The notes: a model not told the origin generated them from the sequence alone. 64,000 bases of DNA from RYN-230 sp963718305 (GCA_963718305.1 CAVQZG010000012.1:186001-250000), one strand, 5' to 3'; positions 41,714 to 50,640 are shown, numbered from the stretch's first letter. Translations and numbers: made by a program.

Positions 41714-42585
41714 GCACCCCAGTGAGCACCGCCGGGACCACGGGCACCGCCGGCGGCGGGGGCGATGGCCTGCTCGAGGTGTCCGGGCTGATGAAGTACT
41801 TCCCGGTGACCCGGGGCGTCATCTTCCGGCAGAAGGTCGGCGCGGTCCAGGCCGTGGACAAGGTGGACTTCTCGGTGCCCGCCGGAAAGACGCTGGGCCT
41901 GGTCGGCGAGTCCGGCTGCGGCAAGACCACGACCGGGCGGCTGCTCACCCGGCTGCTCGAGCCGACCGGCGGACGGATCATGTTCGACGGACGTGACATC
42001 ACCCACCTGTCCATGGGCAAGATGCGCCCGCTGCGCCGCGACATCCAGATGATCTTCCAGGATCCGTACTCGTCACTGAACCCGCGGCACACCGTCGGCG
42101 GGATCATCGGGGCGCCGCTGCGGCTGCAGAAGGTCAAGACGGAACATGGCATCAAGGCCACCGTCCAGGAGCTGCTGGAGCTGGTCGGGCTCAACCCGGA
42201 GCACTACAACCGCTACCCGCACGAGTTCTCCGGCGGCCAGCGCCAGCGGATCGGGATCGCCCGCACCCTCGCGCTGCGGCCCAAGCTGATCGTGGCGGAC
42301 GAGCCGGTCTCGGCCCTGGACGTGTCGATCCAGGCCCAGGTGATCAACCTGCTCGAGGACCTGCAGAACGAGCTGGGCCTGACGTACGTGGTGATCGCGC
42401 ACGACCTGTCCGTGGTGCGGCACATCAGCGACCAGGTGGCGGTCATGTACCTGGGCAAGATCGTCGAGCTGGCCGGCCGTGACCAGCTGTACGCCAAGCC
42501 GCGGCACCCCTACACGGTCGCGCTGATGTCCGCGGTGCCGGTGCCGGAGCCGGTGCGCGTCGAGGGGCGCCGGGCAGCGCCGTGA
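41710..42585 (+). CDS. Peptide ABC importer ATPase, DppF/OppF type, C-terminus frameshifted
   Basis: As read, 291 residues from GTG 41710. Walker A GESGCGKTTT, signature FSGGQRQRIGIARTLA, Walker B LIVADEPVSALDV and H-loop IAHDLSVVRHI are intact. The frame then ends prematurely after VPVPEPVRVEGRRAAP, where family members continue for about 60 residues. The missing tail is encoded directly downstream in another frame. Removing one G from the GGGG run at 42564-42567 restores a protein of about 352 residues ending in the expected oligopeptide ABC C-terminal domain. Either a base-call error or a real recent frameshift; the nucleotide-binding domain is complete in both cases. Confidence 0.9.
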   Translation: MSTPVSTAGTTGTAGGGGDGLLEVSGLMKYFPVTRGVIFRQKVGAVQAVDKVDFSVPAGKTLGLVGESGCGKTTTGRLLTRLLEPTGGRIMFDGRDITHLSMGKMRPLRRDIQMIFQDPYSSLNPRHTVGGIIGAPLRLQKVKTEHGIKATVQELLELVGLNPEHYNRYPHEFSGGQRQRIGIARTLALRPKLIVADEPVSALDVSIQAQVINLLEDLQNELGLTYVVIAHDLSVVRHISDQVAVMYLGKIVELAGRDQLYAKPRHPYTVALMSAVPVPEPVRVEGRRAAP

Positions 42586-42769
42586 GCGCATCCGGCTGGC
42601 CGGCGACGTGCCCAGCCCGCTGAACCCGCCGCCGGCCTGCCGGTTCCACACCCGGTGCTGGAAGGCCCAGGAGGTGTGCCGGACCCAGGAGCCGCCGCTC
42701 GCCGAACTGGTCCCCGGCCACCAGGTGGCCTGCCACTTCCCGGAGAACACCGAGAGCGCGGCCGGGTAG
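42566..42769 (+). pseudogene. Out-of-frame C-terminal domain of the DppF-like ATPase
   Basis: In the frame shifted by one base from the main ORF, codons read ...RRERIRLAGDVPSPLNPPPA and then CRFHTRCWKAQEVC, ELVPGHQVACHFPE and a TAG at 42767-42769. This is the standard C-terminal oligopeptide/dipeptide ABC domain with its Cys motif (C-x6-C-x6-C). There is no start codon for independent translation in this frame, so it belongs to the ATPase gene upstream. Confidence 0.85.
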
Positions 42770-42879
42770 CGCCTGCCGGGCCGCCGGCGGGACTTTACCT
42801 GAACGCCGGCCTGGGACGATCGGGGCACTCCCACCGGTGTGCGACGATGGGGGAAGGAACGCTGCCGAGGGGAGCGGCC

Positions 42880-43344
42880 ATGACATACAGCCAGTTCGAA
42901 TGGCTCCCGCTGTGCGGGGGGCTGACGATCCTCGGGCTGATCATCAGCTGGGTGGTCTGGCGACGGCGGGGGCCGGCCGCCGGATTGCGCTGGGTGGCGG
43001 TGTCGCTGCTGCCCCTGGCCGCCTACCTGACCCACGCGGTCAAGATGCTGTGGCAGATCGGCTCCGCGATCGGCAGCTTCGCGACCTCCTTCATCTTCTC
43101 GCCGCAGGTGTGGTCAGGCGTGGCCCTGACCGGCCTGGCCATTGTGCTGTTCGTGGTCTCCGGCATGATGCGCGGCCGCGGCCGTAAGGCTGGCCCCGGA
43201 GCAGACGGTGCCAGCGGCCCGGCCAGCGTGCCGGGGAGCGCTCCAGCCGGGAAGGCGCTCAAGCCGGCCAAGAGCAAGGCCCCCGCGGTCGATGACGACC
43301 TCGGGGATGTCGCTGACATCCTGCGGCGGCACAACATCCACTGA
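42880..43344 (+). CDS. Small three-helix membrane protein
   Basis: 154 residues from ATG 42880 with GAGGGGAG 6 bp upstream. Helices at about 10-28, 40-58 and 75-100 (LCGGLTILGLIISWVVW, LRWVAVSLLPLAAYL, VWSGVALTGLAIVLFVVSG), then a basic, Lys/Ala/Pro-rich tail ending DDDLGDVADILRRHNIH. The C-terminal D-x-[AD]-x-I-L-R-R-H-x-I pattern recurs in actinomycete membrane proteins of unknown function near a RecB-like nuclease. No catalytic residues are evident. Confidence 0.72.
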   Translation: MTYSQFEWLPLCGGLTILGLIISWVVWRRRGPAAGLRWVAVSLLPLAAYLTHAVKMLWQIGSAIGSFATSFIFSPQVWSGVALTGLAIVLFVVSGMMRGRGRKAGPGADGASGPASVPGSAPAGKALKPAKSKAPAVDDDLGDVADILRRHNIH

Positions 43345-43349
43345 GCGGC

Positions 43350-43432
43350 TCGCCTGCCTGGCTCAGGCCCTGGCTAGCCCAAACACGGGCCCGGCTCAAA
43401 CACGGGCCTAGCTCAGGCACGGGCCTGGCTCA
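43350..43432. repeat. Tandem 17-bp repeats starting at the recB-like stop codon
   Basis: On the minus strand, from the TGA at 43432: TGAGCCAGGCCCGTGCC, TGAGCTAGGCCCGTGTT, TGAGCCGGGCCCGTGTT (three 17-bp units to 43382), then two degenerate copies, one beginning TGGGCTAG and one TGAGCCAGG. The first TGA is the stop of the nuclease gene. Confidence 0.85.
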
Positions 43433-44356
43433 GACGAGGTCGTCCCCGACCAGCGCCGGGCCGGCCGCCAGCTCGCCGGACGCCGCGGACGGCAGGTCTT
43501 CCTCCGCGGGCAGGTCGGGCGGGGTGCCGCCGAAGGCCGGGCAGAGCGCCTTGTGCGCGCACCAGTCGCACAGCCGGCCGGGCCGGGGCCGCCAGTCCCG
43601 TGACTGCCGGGCCCGCTCGATGGCCTGCCAGAGGGCCTCGATCTTGCGCTCGGTGGCCCGCAGATCGGCCTCATCGGGCTCGTAGCGGACAATCTCCCCG
43701 TTGCCCAGGTACATGAGCTGCAGCAGCCGGGGCAGGCGGCCCTGGGCCCGCCAGAGCACCAGGGCGTAGAACTTCATCTGGAACAGGGCCCGCGCCTCGA
43801 ACTCGGCGGGCGGTGCGCTCCCGGTCTTGTAGTCCACGATCCGCGTCTGGCCGCCGGGCGCCACGTCCAGGCGGTCGATGTAGCCGCGCAGCCGCAGTCC
43901 CGAGGCGAGCTCGGCTTCCACGGACAGCTCGCGGTGAGCCGGCTCCAGCCGCCGCGGGTCCTCCAGGGTGAAGTAACGGTCCAGCATGACCCCGGCCTCG
44001 CCGAGCCAGGCCGCCAGGTCCGCCTCCGCCGGGAACAGGCTGCCCAGCTCCGGTTCGCTGGTGACCAGCCGGTCCCATTCGGGATCCAGCAGCGACCTGG
44101 CCACCTCCGGGGTCCGCTCGGGAGCCGGCCGGTCGAACAGGTGCTCCAGGACGGCATGCACCAGGGTGCCGCGGGCCGCCGCCGGGCTGGGCGGCTCCGG
44201 CAGCCGGTCGATCACCCGGAACCGGTAAAGCAGCGGGCAGGTCAGGAAGTCACCCGCCCGCGACGGGGACAGCGACCGCCGCCGGGCCGCCACGTCTTCC
44301 CCGGACGGGGCGGCTGGCTCTGGCGGGGCGAGGAGCGGCACAGCATCGTCGGCCAT
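43430..44356 (-). CDS. RecB-family PD-(D/E)XK exonuclease
   Basis: 308 residues from ATG 44356. The nuclease core is GTLVHAVLEHLFD (His of the RecB motif), LRGYIDRLDVAPGG (acidic), RIVDYKTG (D-Y-K catalytic), then QMKFYALVLWRAQG. The C-terminal CDWCAHKALCPAF, with a Cys near SRAGDFLTCPLLYRFR at the N-terminus, makes the four-cysteine iron-sulfur arrangement of AddB/Cas4-type nucleases. It is a stand-alone nuclease probably acting in DNA repair. The stop codon starts a 17-bp repeat array. Confidence 0.9.
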   Translation of the reverse strand: MADDAVPLLAPPEPAAPSGEDVAARRRSLSPSRAGDFLTCPLLYRFRVIDRLPEPPSPAAARGTLVHAVLEHLFDRPAPERTPEVARSLLDPEWDRLVTSEPELGSLFPAEADLAAWLGEAGVMLDRYFTLEDPRRLEPAHRELSVEAELASGLRLRGYIDRLDVAPGGQTRIVDYKTGSAPPAEFEARALFQMKFYALVLWRAQGRLPRLLQLMYLGNGEIVRYEPDEADLRATERKIEALWQAIERARQSRDWRPRPGRLCDWCAHKALCPAFGGTPPDLPAEEDLPSAASGELAAGPALVGDDLV

Positions 44357-44479
44357 GCCAGGGAGAGTAGGCGAAGCCTCCGACAGTTGCCGGACTTTGG
44401 CGCCGGTCGCGTCCCCGCTGGCCGTCCCCGGCGCGGCGGCCGCGTCCGAGCGGGGTCACCCAGCACGTAGCATCAACCT

Positions 44480-45619
44480 GTGGCAGGCACACCGCCCGAA
44501 CGGCCCTCGCCGCAGGGGTCGGGCCCCGGAATAAGGATCGCGCGGCCCTTCGGGATACCCGTGTACATTTCCCCGTACTGGTTCCTGATCGCTGGGCTGT
44601 TCGTCTTCCTGTACGGGAACAGCGCGGCCCTGGCGGGCTCAAGCCAGGTCCGCTACGTGGTGGCCGCCGCCTTCGTGGTGCTGCTGTACGTGTCCGTCCT
44701 GATCCACGAGCTGAGCCACTCCCTGGTCGCCCGCGGGTTCGGGCTGCCGGTGCGCCGGATCCTGCTGTACCCGCTGGGCGGGTTCTCCGAGATCGAGCAG
44801 GAGCCCCCCACTCCCGGGCGTGAGTTCCTGGTCTCGGCGGCCGGACCGCTGCTGTCGCTCGTCCTGGCCGCGCTGGGCTATGCGATCCTGCTCATCACCC
44901 ACCTGGGTGGCCTGCCCGGACTGCTCATCCAGCAACTGGTCTGGGCCAACCTGCTGGTCGGGCTGTTCAACCTGCTGCCCGGGCTGCCGCTGGACGGCGG
45001 CCGGATGCTCCGCGCCGGGGTGTGGAAGGCGAGCGGCAGGCCGGTCACGGCGACCATCGTCGCGGCCTGGGCCGGACGGGTGCTCGCGGTGGCCGTCCTG
45101 GTCGTGCCGGTAGCCCTGCTCGTCGCGGCGGGTGACCAGATCCAGATCTTCGACGTGGTGTGGTTCGGCCTCATAGCCGCCTTCATGTGGAGCGGCGCCA
45201 GCCAGTCGCTGAAGGTCACCCGGGTGCGAGAGCGGCTGCCTGGCCTGCAGGCCAGGACGCTCGCCCGGCGGGCCATCCCGATTCCGGCCAGCCTCCCGCT
45301 GGCCGAGGCCATCCGGCGGGCGGACGCCGCCGGAGCCCGGGCGCTGGTCATCGTCGATCACGACGACAAGCCGATAGCGATCGTTAACGAGAGCGCGGTG
45401 ATGGCCACCCCGCCCCAGCGCAGGCCGTGGGTCGACGCCGGATCGCTGGCCCGGACCATCGACTCCGGCCTGGTGCTGCCCGCCGACCTGTCCGGGATGG
45501 CCCTGCTGGAGGCGGTCCGCCGCGCACCGGCCACCGAGTACCTGCTGGTCGAGCCCTCAGGGCAGGTCTTCGGCGTGCTGTCAGCCAGCGATCTCGATCA
45601 CGCGTTCGCCGGTGTCTAG
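44480..45619 (+). CDS. Site-2 protease family metalloprotease with CBS domains (M50, Rip-like)
   Basis: 379 residues from GTG 44480; TAGCAT lies 6 bp upstream. Membrane helices carry the zinc motif VLIHELSHSLVARGF (HExxH) and the third ligand in LLPGLPLDGGRML. A C-terminal CBS pair occupies about residues 255-375 (RRAIPIPASLPLAEAIRRAD, GVLSASDLDHAFAG). Such proteases cut membrane-embedded regulators such as anti-sigma factors. A 33-bp duplicated sequence follows the stop. Confidence 0.92.
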   Translation: MAGTPPERPSPQGSGPGIRIARPFGIPVYISPYWFLIAGLFVFLYGNSAALAGSSQVRYVVAAAFVVLLYVSVLIHELSHSLVARGFGLPVRRILLYPLGGFSEIEQEPPTPGREFLVSAAGPLLSLVLAALGYAILLITHLGGLPGLLIQQLVWANLLVGLFNLLPGLPLDGGRMLRAGVWKASGRPVTATIVAAWAGRVLAVAVLVVPVALLVAAGDQIQIFDVVWFGLIAAFMWSGASQSLKVTRVRERLPGLQARTLARRAIPIPASLPLAEAIRRADAAGARALVIVDHDDKPIAIVNESAVMATPPQRRPWVDAGSLARTIDSGLVLPADLSGMALLEAVRRAPATEYLLVEPSGQVFGVLSASDLDHAFAGV

Positions 45620-45624
45620 TTCCC

Positions 45625-45690
45625 GGCCGTCGCCCTCCAGGGCGCCGTCTGGCTCATGGCCGTCGCCCTCCGGGGCGCCGTCTGGCGGCC
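45625..45690. repeat. 2 x 33-bp tandem repeat after the site-2 protease gene
   Basis: Two near-identical 33-bp units (45625-45657 and 45658-45690) both start GGCCGTCGCCCTCC and share GGCGCCGTCTGGC. They lie between the protease stop and the promoter of trmI. Unlike the other arrays here, the unit does not include the stop codon; it starts 6 bp after it. Confidence 0.85.
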
Positions 45691-45742
45691 GGGCGTCCTG
45701 CACACGGCCGCGGCACGCCGGGGCACGGCTACTCTGGCGGGC

Positions 45743-46660
45743 GTGATCCGTCAGCGCCGCGGCCCGTTCGCCCCAGGAGACCAGGTACAGCTCACCGACC
45801 CCAAGGGCCGGAAGCACACGGTGCTCCTCGCGGAGGGACGCACGTTCCACACCCACCGGGGCGGGCTGGCCCATGACGACCTCATCGGCGCCCCGGAAGG
45901 CACCGTGGTGAAATCCTCCGGCGGGACGCCGTACGTGGCGCTCCGGCCGCTGCTGGCCGACTTCACGCTGTCCATGGCCCGCGGCGCCGCCGTCGTCTAC
46001 CCGAAGGATGCGGCGCAGATCATCGCGCTGGCCGACGTCTTCCCGGGGGCCCGGGTGCTGGAGGCGGGAGCGGGTTCGGGTGCGCTGTCCTGCTGGCTGC
46101 TGCGCAGCGTGGGGGAGGACGGGCTGCTGGTCTCGTACGAGCGGCGGCCGGACTTCGCCGAGATCGCGCGGGACAACGTCGAGCGGTTCTTCGGCGGCCC
46201 GCATGCCGCCTGGCAACTCCGGGTCGGGGACCTGATGGAGGTCACCGGCGAGGGAGCCGGGGCGGACAGCGCCGCCGGGCCTGAGGTCCCGGACGAGCCC
46301 ATCGGGCCTGCGGATAGTTTCGACCGGGTGGTACTGGACATGCTGGCGCCATGGGAGTTCGCGCGCTTGGCAGCCGAGGTGCTCATCCCCGGCGGAGTGC
46401 TGTGCTGCTACGTTGCGACCGTCACCCAGCTGTCCCGGACGGTGGAGTCGATCCGGGAGCAGTCCAGCTTCGACGAGCCTGCCGCCTGGGAGTCGATGGT
46501 CCGCGGCTGGCACGTTGACGGGCTGGCGGTGCGGCCGGAGCACCGGATGGTGGGCCACACCGGATTTCTCATCACGGCACGGCGGCTCGCCGAGGGAATC
46601 ACCGCACCACCGCGAAGGCGCAGGCCCGCGAAGGGTTCCCGGGAAGAGTCTGATCAGTGA
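45743..46660 (+). CDS. trmI: tRNA (adenine-58-N1)-methyltransferase TrmI
   Basis: 305 residues from GTG 45743; TACTCT lies 7 bp upstream. N-terminal beta domain (FAPGDQVQLTDPKGRKHTVLL), then the TrmI-type Rossmann fold: VYPKDAAQIIALADVFPGARVLEAGAGSGAL for SAM, YERRPDFAEIARDNVERFFG, and the catalytic region FDRVVLDMLAPWEFA. It methylates A58 in the T-loop of tRNA using SAM. In actinomycetes it lies next to the proteasome ATPase gene, as here. The basic C-terminal tail (about 25 residues) may help bind tRNA. Confidence 0.92.
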   Translation: MIRQRRGPFAPGDQVQLTDPKGRKHTVLLAEGRTFHTHRGGLAHDDLIGAPEGTVVKSSGGTPYVALRPLLADFTLSMARGAAVVYPKDAAQIIALADVFPGARVLEAGAGSGALSCWLLRSVGEDGLLVSYERRPDFAEIARDNVERFFGGPHAAWQLRVGDLMEVTGEGAGADSAAGPEVPDEPIGPADSFDRVVLDMLAPWEFARLAAEVLIPGGVLCCYVATVTQLSRTVESIREQSSFDEPAAWESMVRGWHVDGLAVRPEHRMVGHTGFLITARRLAEGITAPPRRRRPAKGSREESDQ

Positions 46661-46749
46661 GAATGTCAGCGGCAGGCGGCGCGAGGTTACGCCAGGGCCT
46701 CGGATAGGTAGGGTCTAAGTGAAGTCTGCTCTCGGAAGGGGGTGGGGGC

Positions 46750-48594
46750 GTGGCCACTCGGGATGAAGGATCGCGCACACCGCGGCACGATGACCAGGTT
46801 CAGGGCCTCACCACGCAGATCTCCTTCCTCGAGGAGGAGGTGGCAGTGCTGAGGCGGCGGCTGGCCGATTCGCCCAGGCATGTCCGCCTGCTCGAGGAGC
46901 GCCTGCGTGAGACCGAAGCCGGCCTGGCTTCGGTCACGGGCCAGAACGAGCGGCTGGCCGATACGCTCCGCGAAGCGCGCGACCAGATCGTGGCGCTCAA
47001 GGAGGAAGTCGACCGGCTGGCCCAGCCGCCCTCCGGGTTCGGCGTCTTCCTGGAGGCGTGCGAGGACGGCACCGCCGACGTGTTCACCGGCGGCCGGAAG
47101 ATGCGCGTCAGCGTCAGCCCGGCGGTCGAGCTCGAGAAGCTGCGCCCCGGCCAGGAAGTAGTGCTGAACGAGGCCCTCAACGTGGTCATCGCCCAGGGAT
47201 ACGAGACCGTGGGCGAGGTCGTCATGCTCAAGGAACTCCTCGAGGACGGCGACCGGGCCCTGGTCATCTCGCACGCCGACGAGGAGCGCGTCGTCCGGCT
47301 GGCCGAGCCGCTGCGCGACTCGGTCCTGCGGGCCGGCGACTCGCTGCTCCTCGAGCCGCGCTCTGGCTATGTCTACGAGCGCATCCCCAAGGCCGAGGTC
47401 GAGGAGCTCATCCTCGAGGAAGTGCCGGATATCACCTACTCCGATATCGGTGGCCTCAGCTCGCAGATCGTCCAGATCCGGGACGCGGTGGAGCTCCCCT
47501 ACCTGCACGCGGACCTGTTCCGTGAGCACCAGCTGCGGCCGCCCAAGGGCGTGCTGCTGTACGGGCCGCCGGGATGCGGCAAGACGCTGATCGCCAAGGC
47601 GGTCGCCAACTCCCTGGCCAAGCAGGTGGCGGCCCGGACCGCGGCCGCGCGGGCGGCGAGTGGCGAGGAGGAGGCCCCGGAGGAGGCGGGCTCCGCCAAG
47701 GCCGGCCAGGGCCGGGACGGCCAGGCCAAGGAAGGCAAGAGCTTCTTCCTCAACATCAAGGGCCCGGAGCTGCTGAACAAGTACGTCGGTGAGACCGAGC
47801 GGCACATCCGGCTGGTGTTCCAGCGCGCCCGGGAGAAGGCCAGCGAGGGCATGCCGGTCATCGTGTTCTTCGACGAGATGGACTCGATCTTCCGGACCCG
47901 CGGGTCCGGCGTCTCCAGCGACGTGGAGAACACGATCGTGCCCCAGCTGCTCAGCGAGATCGACGGCGTGGAGGGTCTGGAGAACGTCATCGTGATCGGG
48001 GCCTCCAACCGGGAGGACATGATCGACCCGGCCATCCTGCGGCCCGGCCGGCTCGACGTGAAGATCAAGATCGAGCGCCCGGACGCTGAGGCGGCCAAGG
48101 ACATCTTCTCCAAGTACGTGCTCACCGAGCTGCCGCTGCACCCCGACGACCTGGCCGAGCACGGGTCGTCCCGGGAGGCCACGGTGGACGCCATGATCCA
48201 GCGGGTCGTGGAACGCATGTACAGCGAGACCGAGGAGAACCGGTTCCTCGAGGTCACCTACGCCAACGGGGACAAGGAAGTCCTGTACTTCAAGGACTTC
48301 AACTCCGGGGCGATGATCGAGAACATCGTGGCCCGGGCCAAGAAGATGGCCATCAAGGAGTTCCTCGACACGGGGCAGAAGGGCATGCGCATCATCCACC
48401 TGCTCACCGCCTGCGTGGATGAGTTCAGCGAGAACGAGGACCTGCCGAACACCACCAACCCGGACGACTGGGCCCGCATCTCCGGCAAGAAGGGCGAGCG
48501 GATCGTGTACATCCGGACCCTGGTTTCCGGCAAGCAGGGCACCGAGGCCGGGCGTTCCATCGACACGGTGGCCAATACTGGGCAGTACCTCTGA
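46750..48594 (+). CDS. mpa: Proteasome-associated ATPase Mpa/ARC
   Basis: 614 residues from GTG 46750, with GGAAGGGGGTGG upstream. N-terminal coiled coil (residues about 15-85, TTQISFLEEEVAVLRRRLAD) that binds Pup, double OB domain (about 90-225), AAA domain with Walker A YGPPGCGKT (about 270), Walker B IVFFDEMDS, and the penultimate-Tyr docking tail GQYL that opens the proteasome gate. It unfolds pupylated proteins and feeds them to PrcAB. Between the Walker A helix and LNIKGPELLNKYVGET there is a 35-residue Ala/Glu/Gly insertion (KQVAARTAAARAASGEEEAP and on), longer than in the mycobacterial protein as I remember it. Confidence 0.96.
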   Translation: MATRDEGSRTPRHDDQVQGLTTQISFLEEEVAVLRRRLADSPRHVRLLEERLRETEAGLASVTGQNERLADTLREARDQIVALKEEVDRLAQPPSGFGVFLEACEDGTADVFTGGRKMRVSVSPAVELEKLRPGQEVVLNEALNVVIAQGYETVGEVVMLKELLEDGDRALVISHADEERVVRLAEPLRDSVLRAGDSLLLEPRSGYVYERIPKAEVEELILEEVPDITYSDIGGLSSQIVQIRDAVELPYLHADLFREHQLRPPKGVLLYGPPGCGKTLIAKAVANSLAKQVAARTAAARAASGEEEAPEEAGSAKAGQGRDGQAKEGKSFFLNIKGPELLNKYVGETERHIRLVFQRAREKASEGMPVIVFFDEMDSIFRTRGSGVSSDVENTIVPQLLSEIDGVEGLENVIVIGASNREDMIDPAILRPGRLDVKIKIERPDAEAAKDIFSKYVLTELPLHPDDLAEHGSSREATVDAMIQRVVERMYSETEENRFLEVTYANGDKEVLYFKDFNSGAMIENIVARAKKMAIKEFLDTGQKGMRIIHLLTACVDEFSENEDLPNTTNPDDWARISGKKGERIVYIRTLVSGKQGTEAGRSIDTVANTGQYL

Positions 48595-48650
48595 CCTGGG
48601 CAGGCGCAGTGGCGCTTTCTCCAGCTGCCCGGCCCGTCACTGGTATCGCG

Positions 48651-48687
48651 CCGGGCGTGCGCGGCGGGTCACCCGTCCCGCGCCCGG
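48651..48687 (+). terminator. GC-rich imperfect hairpin after mpa
   Basis: CCGGGCG (48651-48657) pairs with CGCCCGG (48681-48687), with further pairing (CGGGT with ACCCG) toward the loop. It lies between the mpa stop and the dop promoter and may separate the two transcripts. Confidence 0.4.
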
Positions 48688-48711
48688 CCGGGCGGCACTA
48701 GGCTGCCTGAT

Positions 48712-50229
48712 ATGAGCGTGCGGCGGGTGATGGGGACCGAGACCGAGTACGGCATCTCGGTCCCCGGTCAGCCTGGGGCGAATGCCATGGTCACTTCCTC
48801 CCAGGTCGTCAACGCCTACCAGGCGGCCACCTCGGCCCGCGCCCGGCGGGCCCGGTGGGATTTCGAGGAGGAGAACCCGCTGCGGGACGCGCGCGGGTTC
48901 GACCTGGCCCGGGAGTCAGCCGATGCCACCCAGCTGACCGACGAGGACCTCGGCCTGGCCAACGTGATACTGACCAACGGGGCCCGGCTGTACGTGGACC
49001 ACGCGCACCCTGAGTACTCGGCGCCGGAGTGCACCAACCCGCTCGCCGCGGTCATCTGGGACAAGGCGGGGGAGCGGGTCATGGCCGAGGCGGCCGCCCG
49101 GGCCGCCACCGTGCCGGGCAGCGCCCCGATCCAGCTCTACAAGAACAACACCGACAACAAGGGCGTCTCCTACGGCTGCCACGAGAACTACCTGATGCGC
49201 CGGGCGACGCCGTTCGCGGACATCGTCCGGCACCTCACCCCGTTCTTCGTGTCCAGGCAGGTGGTCTGCGGGGCCGGGCGGGTCGGCCTGGGCGCGGACG
49301 GCCGCGACGACGGCTTCCAGATCAGCCAGCGGGCCGACTTCTTCGAGGTCGAGGTGGGCCTGGAAACCACGCTGAAGCGGCCCATCATCAACACCCGGGA
49401 TGAACCGCACGCGGACCCGGAGAAATACCGCCGGCTGCATGTGATCATCGGTGACGCCAACATGAGCGAGGTCAGCACGTACCTCAAGCTCGGCACCACC
49501 GCGCTGGTCCTGGCCATGATCGAGGACAAGTTCCTCGGGGGTGACCTGTCGGTCGAGTCGCCGGTGGCCGAGCTCCGGGCCATCTCGCACGACCCCACCT
49601 GCCGTCATCAGCTCACGTTGCGGGACGGCCGGAAGATGACCGGGGTGCAGCTCCAGATGGAGTACCTGGAACTGGCCCGCAAGTACACCGAGGACAAGTT
49701 CGGTTCCGACGTGGACGAGATGACCGCGGACGTGCTCACCCGGTGGGAATCCGTGCTCACCCGGCTGGCCGAGGACCCGATGCAGCTGTCCCGTGAGCTG
49801 GACTGGGTGGTCAAGCTGGAGCTGCTCGAGGGCTACCGGACCCGGGACGGGCTGGCCTGGGGGCACCCCCGGCTCCAGCTGGTGGACCTGCAGTACTCCG
49901 ACGTCCGGCCGGACCGCGGCCTGTACAACCGGCTCGCCGCGCGGGGCCGGATCGCCCGCCTCGTCTCCGAGGCGGACGTGATCCGGGCCATCGACTCCCC
50001 GCCGGAAGATACCCGGGCCTACTTCCGCGGCCGCTGCCTGCAGCAGTACCCGGAGTCGGTGGCCGCCGCCTCCTGGGATTCGGTGATCTTCGATATACCC
50101 GGGCGGGAATCGCTGCAGCGGGTGCCGACCCTGGAGCCGCTCCGCGGAACCAAGGCGCACGTGGGCGGCCTGCTGGACCGGTGCCGGACCGCGGCGGAGC
50201 TGGTCGCCGCGCTGACCGGCCAGGACTGA
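48712..50229 (+). CDS. dop: Pup deamidase/depupylase Dop
   Basis: 505 residues from ATG 48712; TAGGCT lies 7 bp upstream, so a leaderless mRNA is likely. Glutamine-synthetase-like fold: MGTETEYGISVPGQPGANAM at the N-terminus with nucleotide and metal glutamates, YVDHAHPEYSAPECTNPL, and KNNTDNKGVSYGCHENYLMR. The acidic Dop-loop region (DFEEENPLRDARG...) distinguishes it from PafA, which it otherwise resembles. It converts the C-terminal Gln of Pup to Glu and removes Pup from substrates. The only Pup here ends in Gln, so Dop is needed before ligation. Confidence 0.96.
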   Translation: MSVRRVMGTETEYGISVPGQPGANAMVTSSQVVNAYQAATSARARRARWDFEEENPLRDARGFDLARESADATQLTDEDLGLANVILTNGARLYVDHAHPEYSAPECTNPLAAVIWDKAGERVMAEAAARAATVPGSAPIQLYKNNTDNKGVSYGCHENYLMRRATPFADIVRHLTPFFVSRQVVCGAGRVGLGADGRDDGFQISQRADFFEVEVGLETTLKRPIINTRDEPHADPEKYRRLHVIIGDANMSEVSTYLKLGTTALVLAMIEDKFLGGDLSVESPVAELRAISHDPTCRHQLTLRDGRKMTGVQLQMEYLELARKYTEDKFGSDVDEMTADVLTRWESVLTRLAEDPMQLSRELDWVVKLELLEGYRTRDGLAWGHPRLQLVDLQYSDVRPDRGLYNRLAARGRIARLVSEADVIRAIDSPPEDTRAYFRGRCLQQYPESVAAASWDSVIFDIPGRESLQRVPTLEPLRGTKAHVGGLLDRCRTAAELVAALTGQD

Positions 50230-50430
50230 CCACCCCAGGCCCCTGGTCCGGGAGCCTGAGCGCCGCCGCGGCTGCGTGATCACCGCCCCGGCGGCGGGGG
50301 ACCGGGACCCGCCCGGACGGGCATTATTGAGCCGCCTGATCCCGATGCCCGATTTCAGGGTTGGACAGGCCGTCGGCAGGCGAGGATACGGTTAAGCCGA
50401 GGACGACCCTGTAGCACGGAGGTTTCGGGC

Positions 50431-50640
50431 ATGGCGACGAAGGACACTGGCGGTCAGCGGCAGGCCTCTAAGCGCAGCGAGGAGACCGAGGAAGCGGAGC
50501 CGCAGGCCTCGGGCGACGTCAAGGAGCGCCAAGAGAAGCTCGCCGACGACGTGGACGCGATCCTCGACGAGATCGACGAGGTGCTCGAGGAGAACGCCGA
50601 GGAGTTCGTGCGGTCATACGTGCAGAAGGGCGGCCAGTGA
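50431..50640 (+). CDS. pup: Prokaryotic ubiquitin-like protein Pup
   Basis: 69 residues from ATG 50431, with GGAGG 10 bp upstream. An N-terminal disordered, Glu/Gln/Ser-rich half is followed by the Mpa-binding helix (EKLADDVDAILDEIDEVLEE) and the conserved tail SYVQKGGQ. The terminal Gln is deamidated to Glu by Dop, and PafA then links it to substrate lysines. A possible promoter (TTGGAC near 50363 and GATACG about 18 bp later) lies in the 200-bp gap after dop. Confidence 0.97.
   Translation: MATKDTGGQRQASKRSEETEEAEPQASGDVKERQEKLADDVDAILDEIDEVLEENAEEFVRSYVQKGGQ

Noticed and set aside
42655..43344. Extended start for the three-helix membrane protein
   Set aside because: The upstream 75 codons are an out-of-frame reading of the DppF-like tail; ATG 42880 has a good ribosome-binding site.
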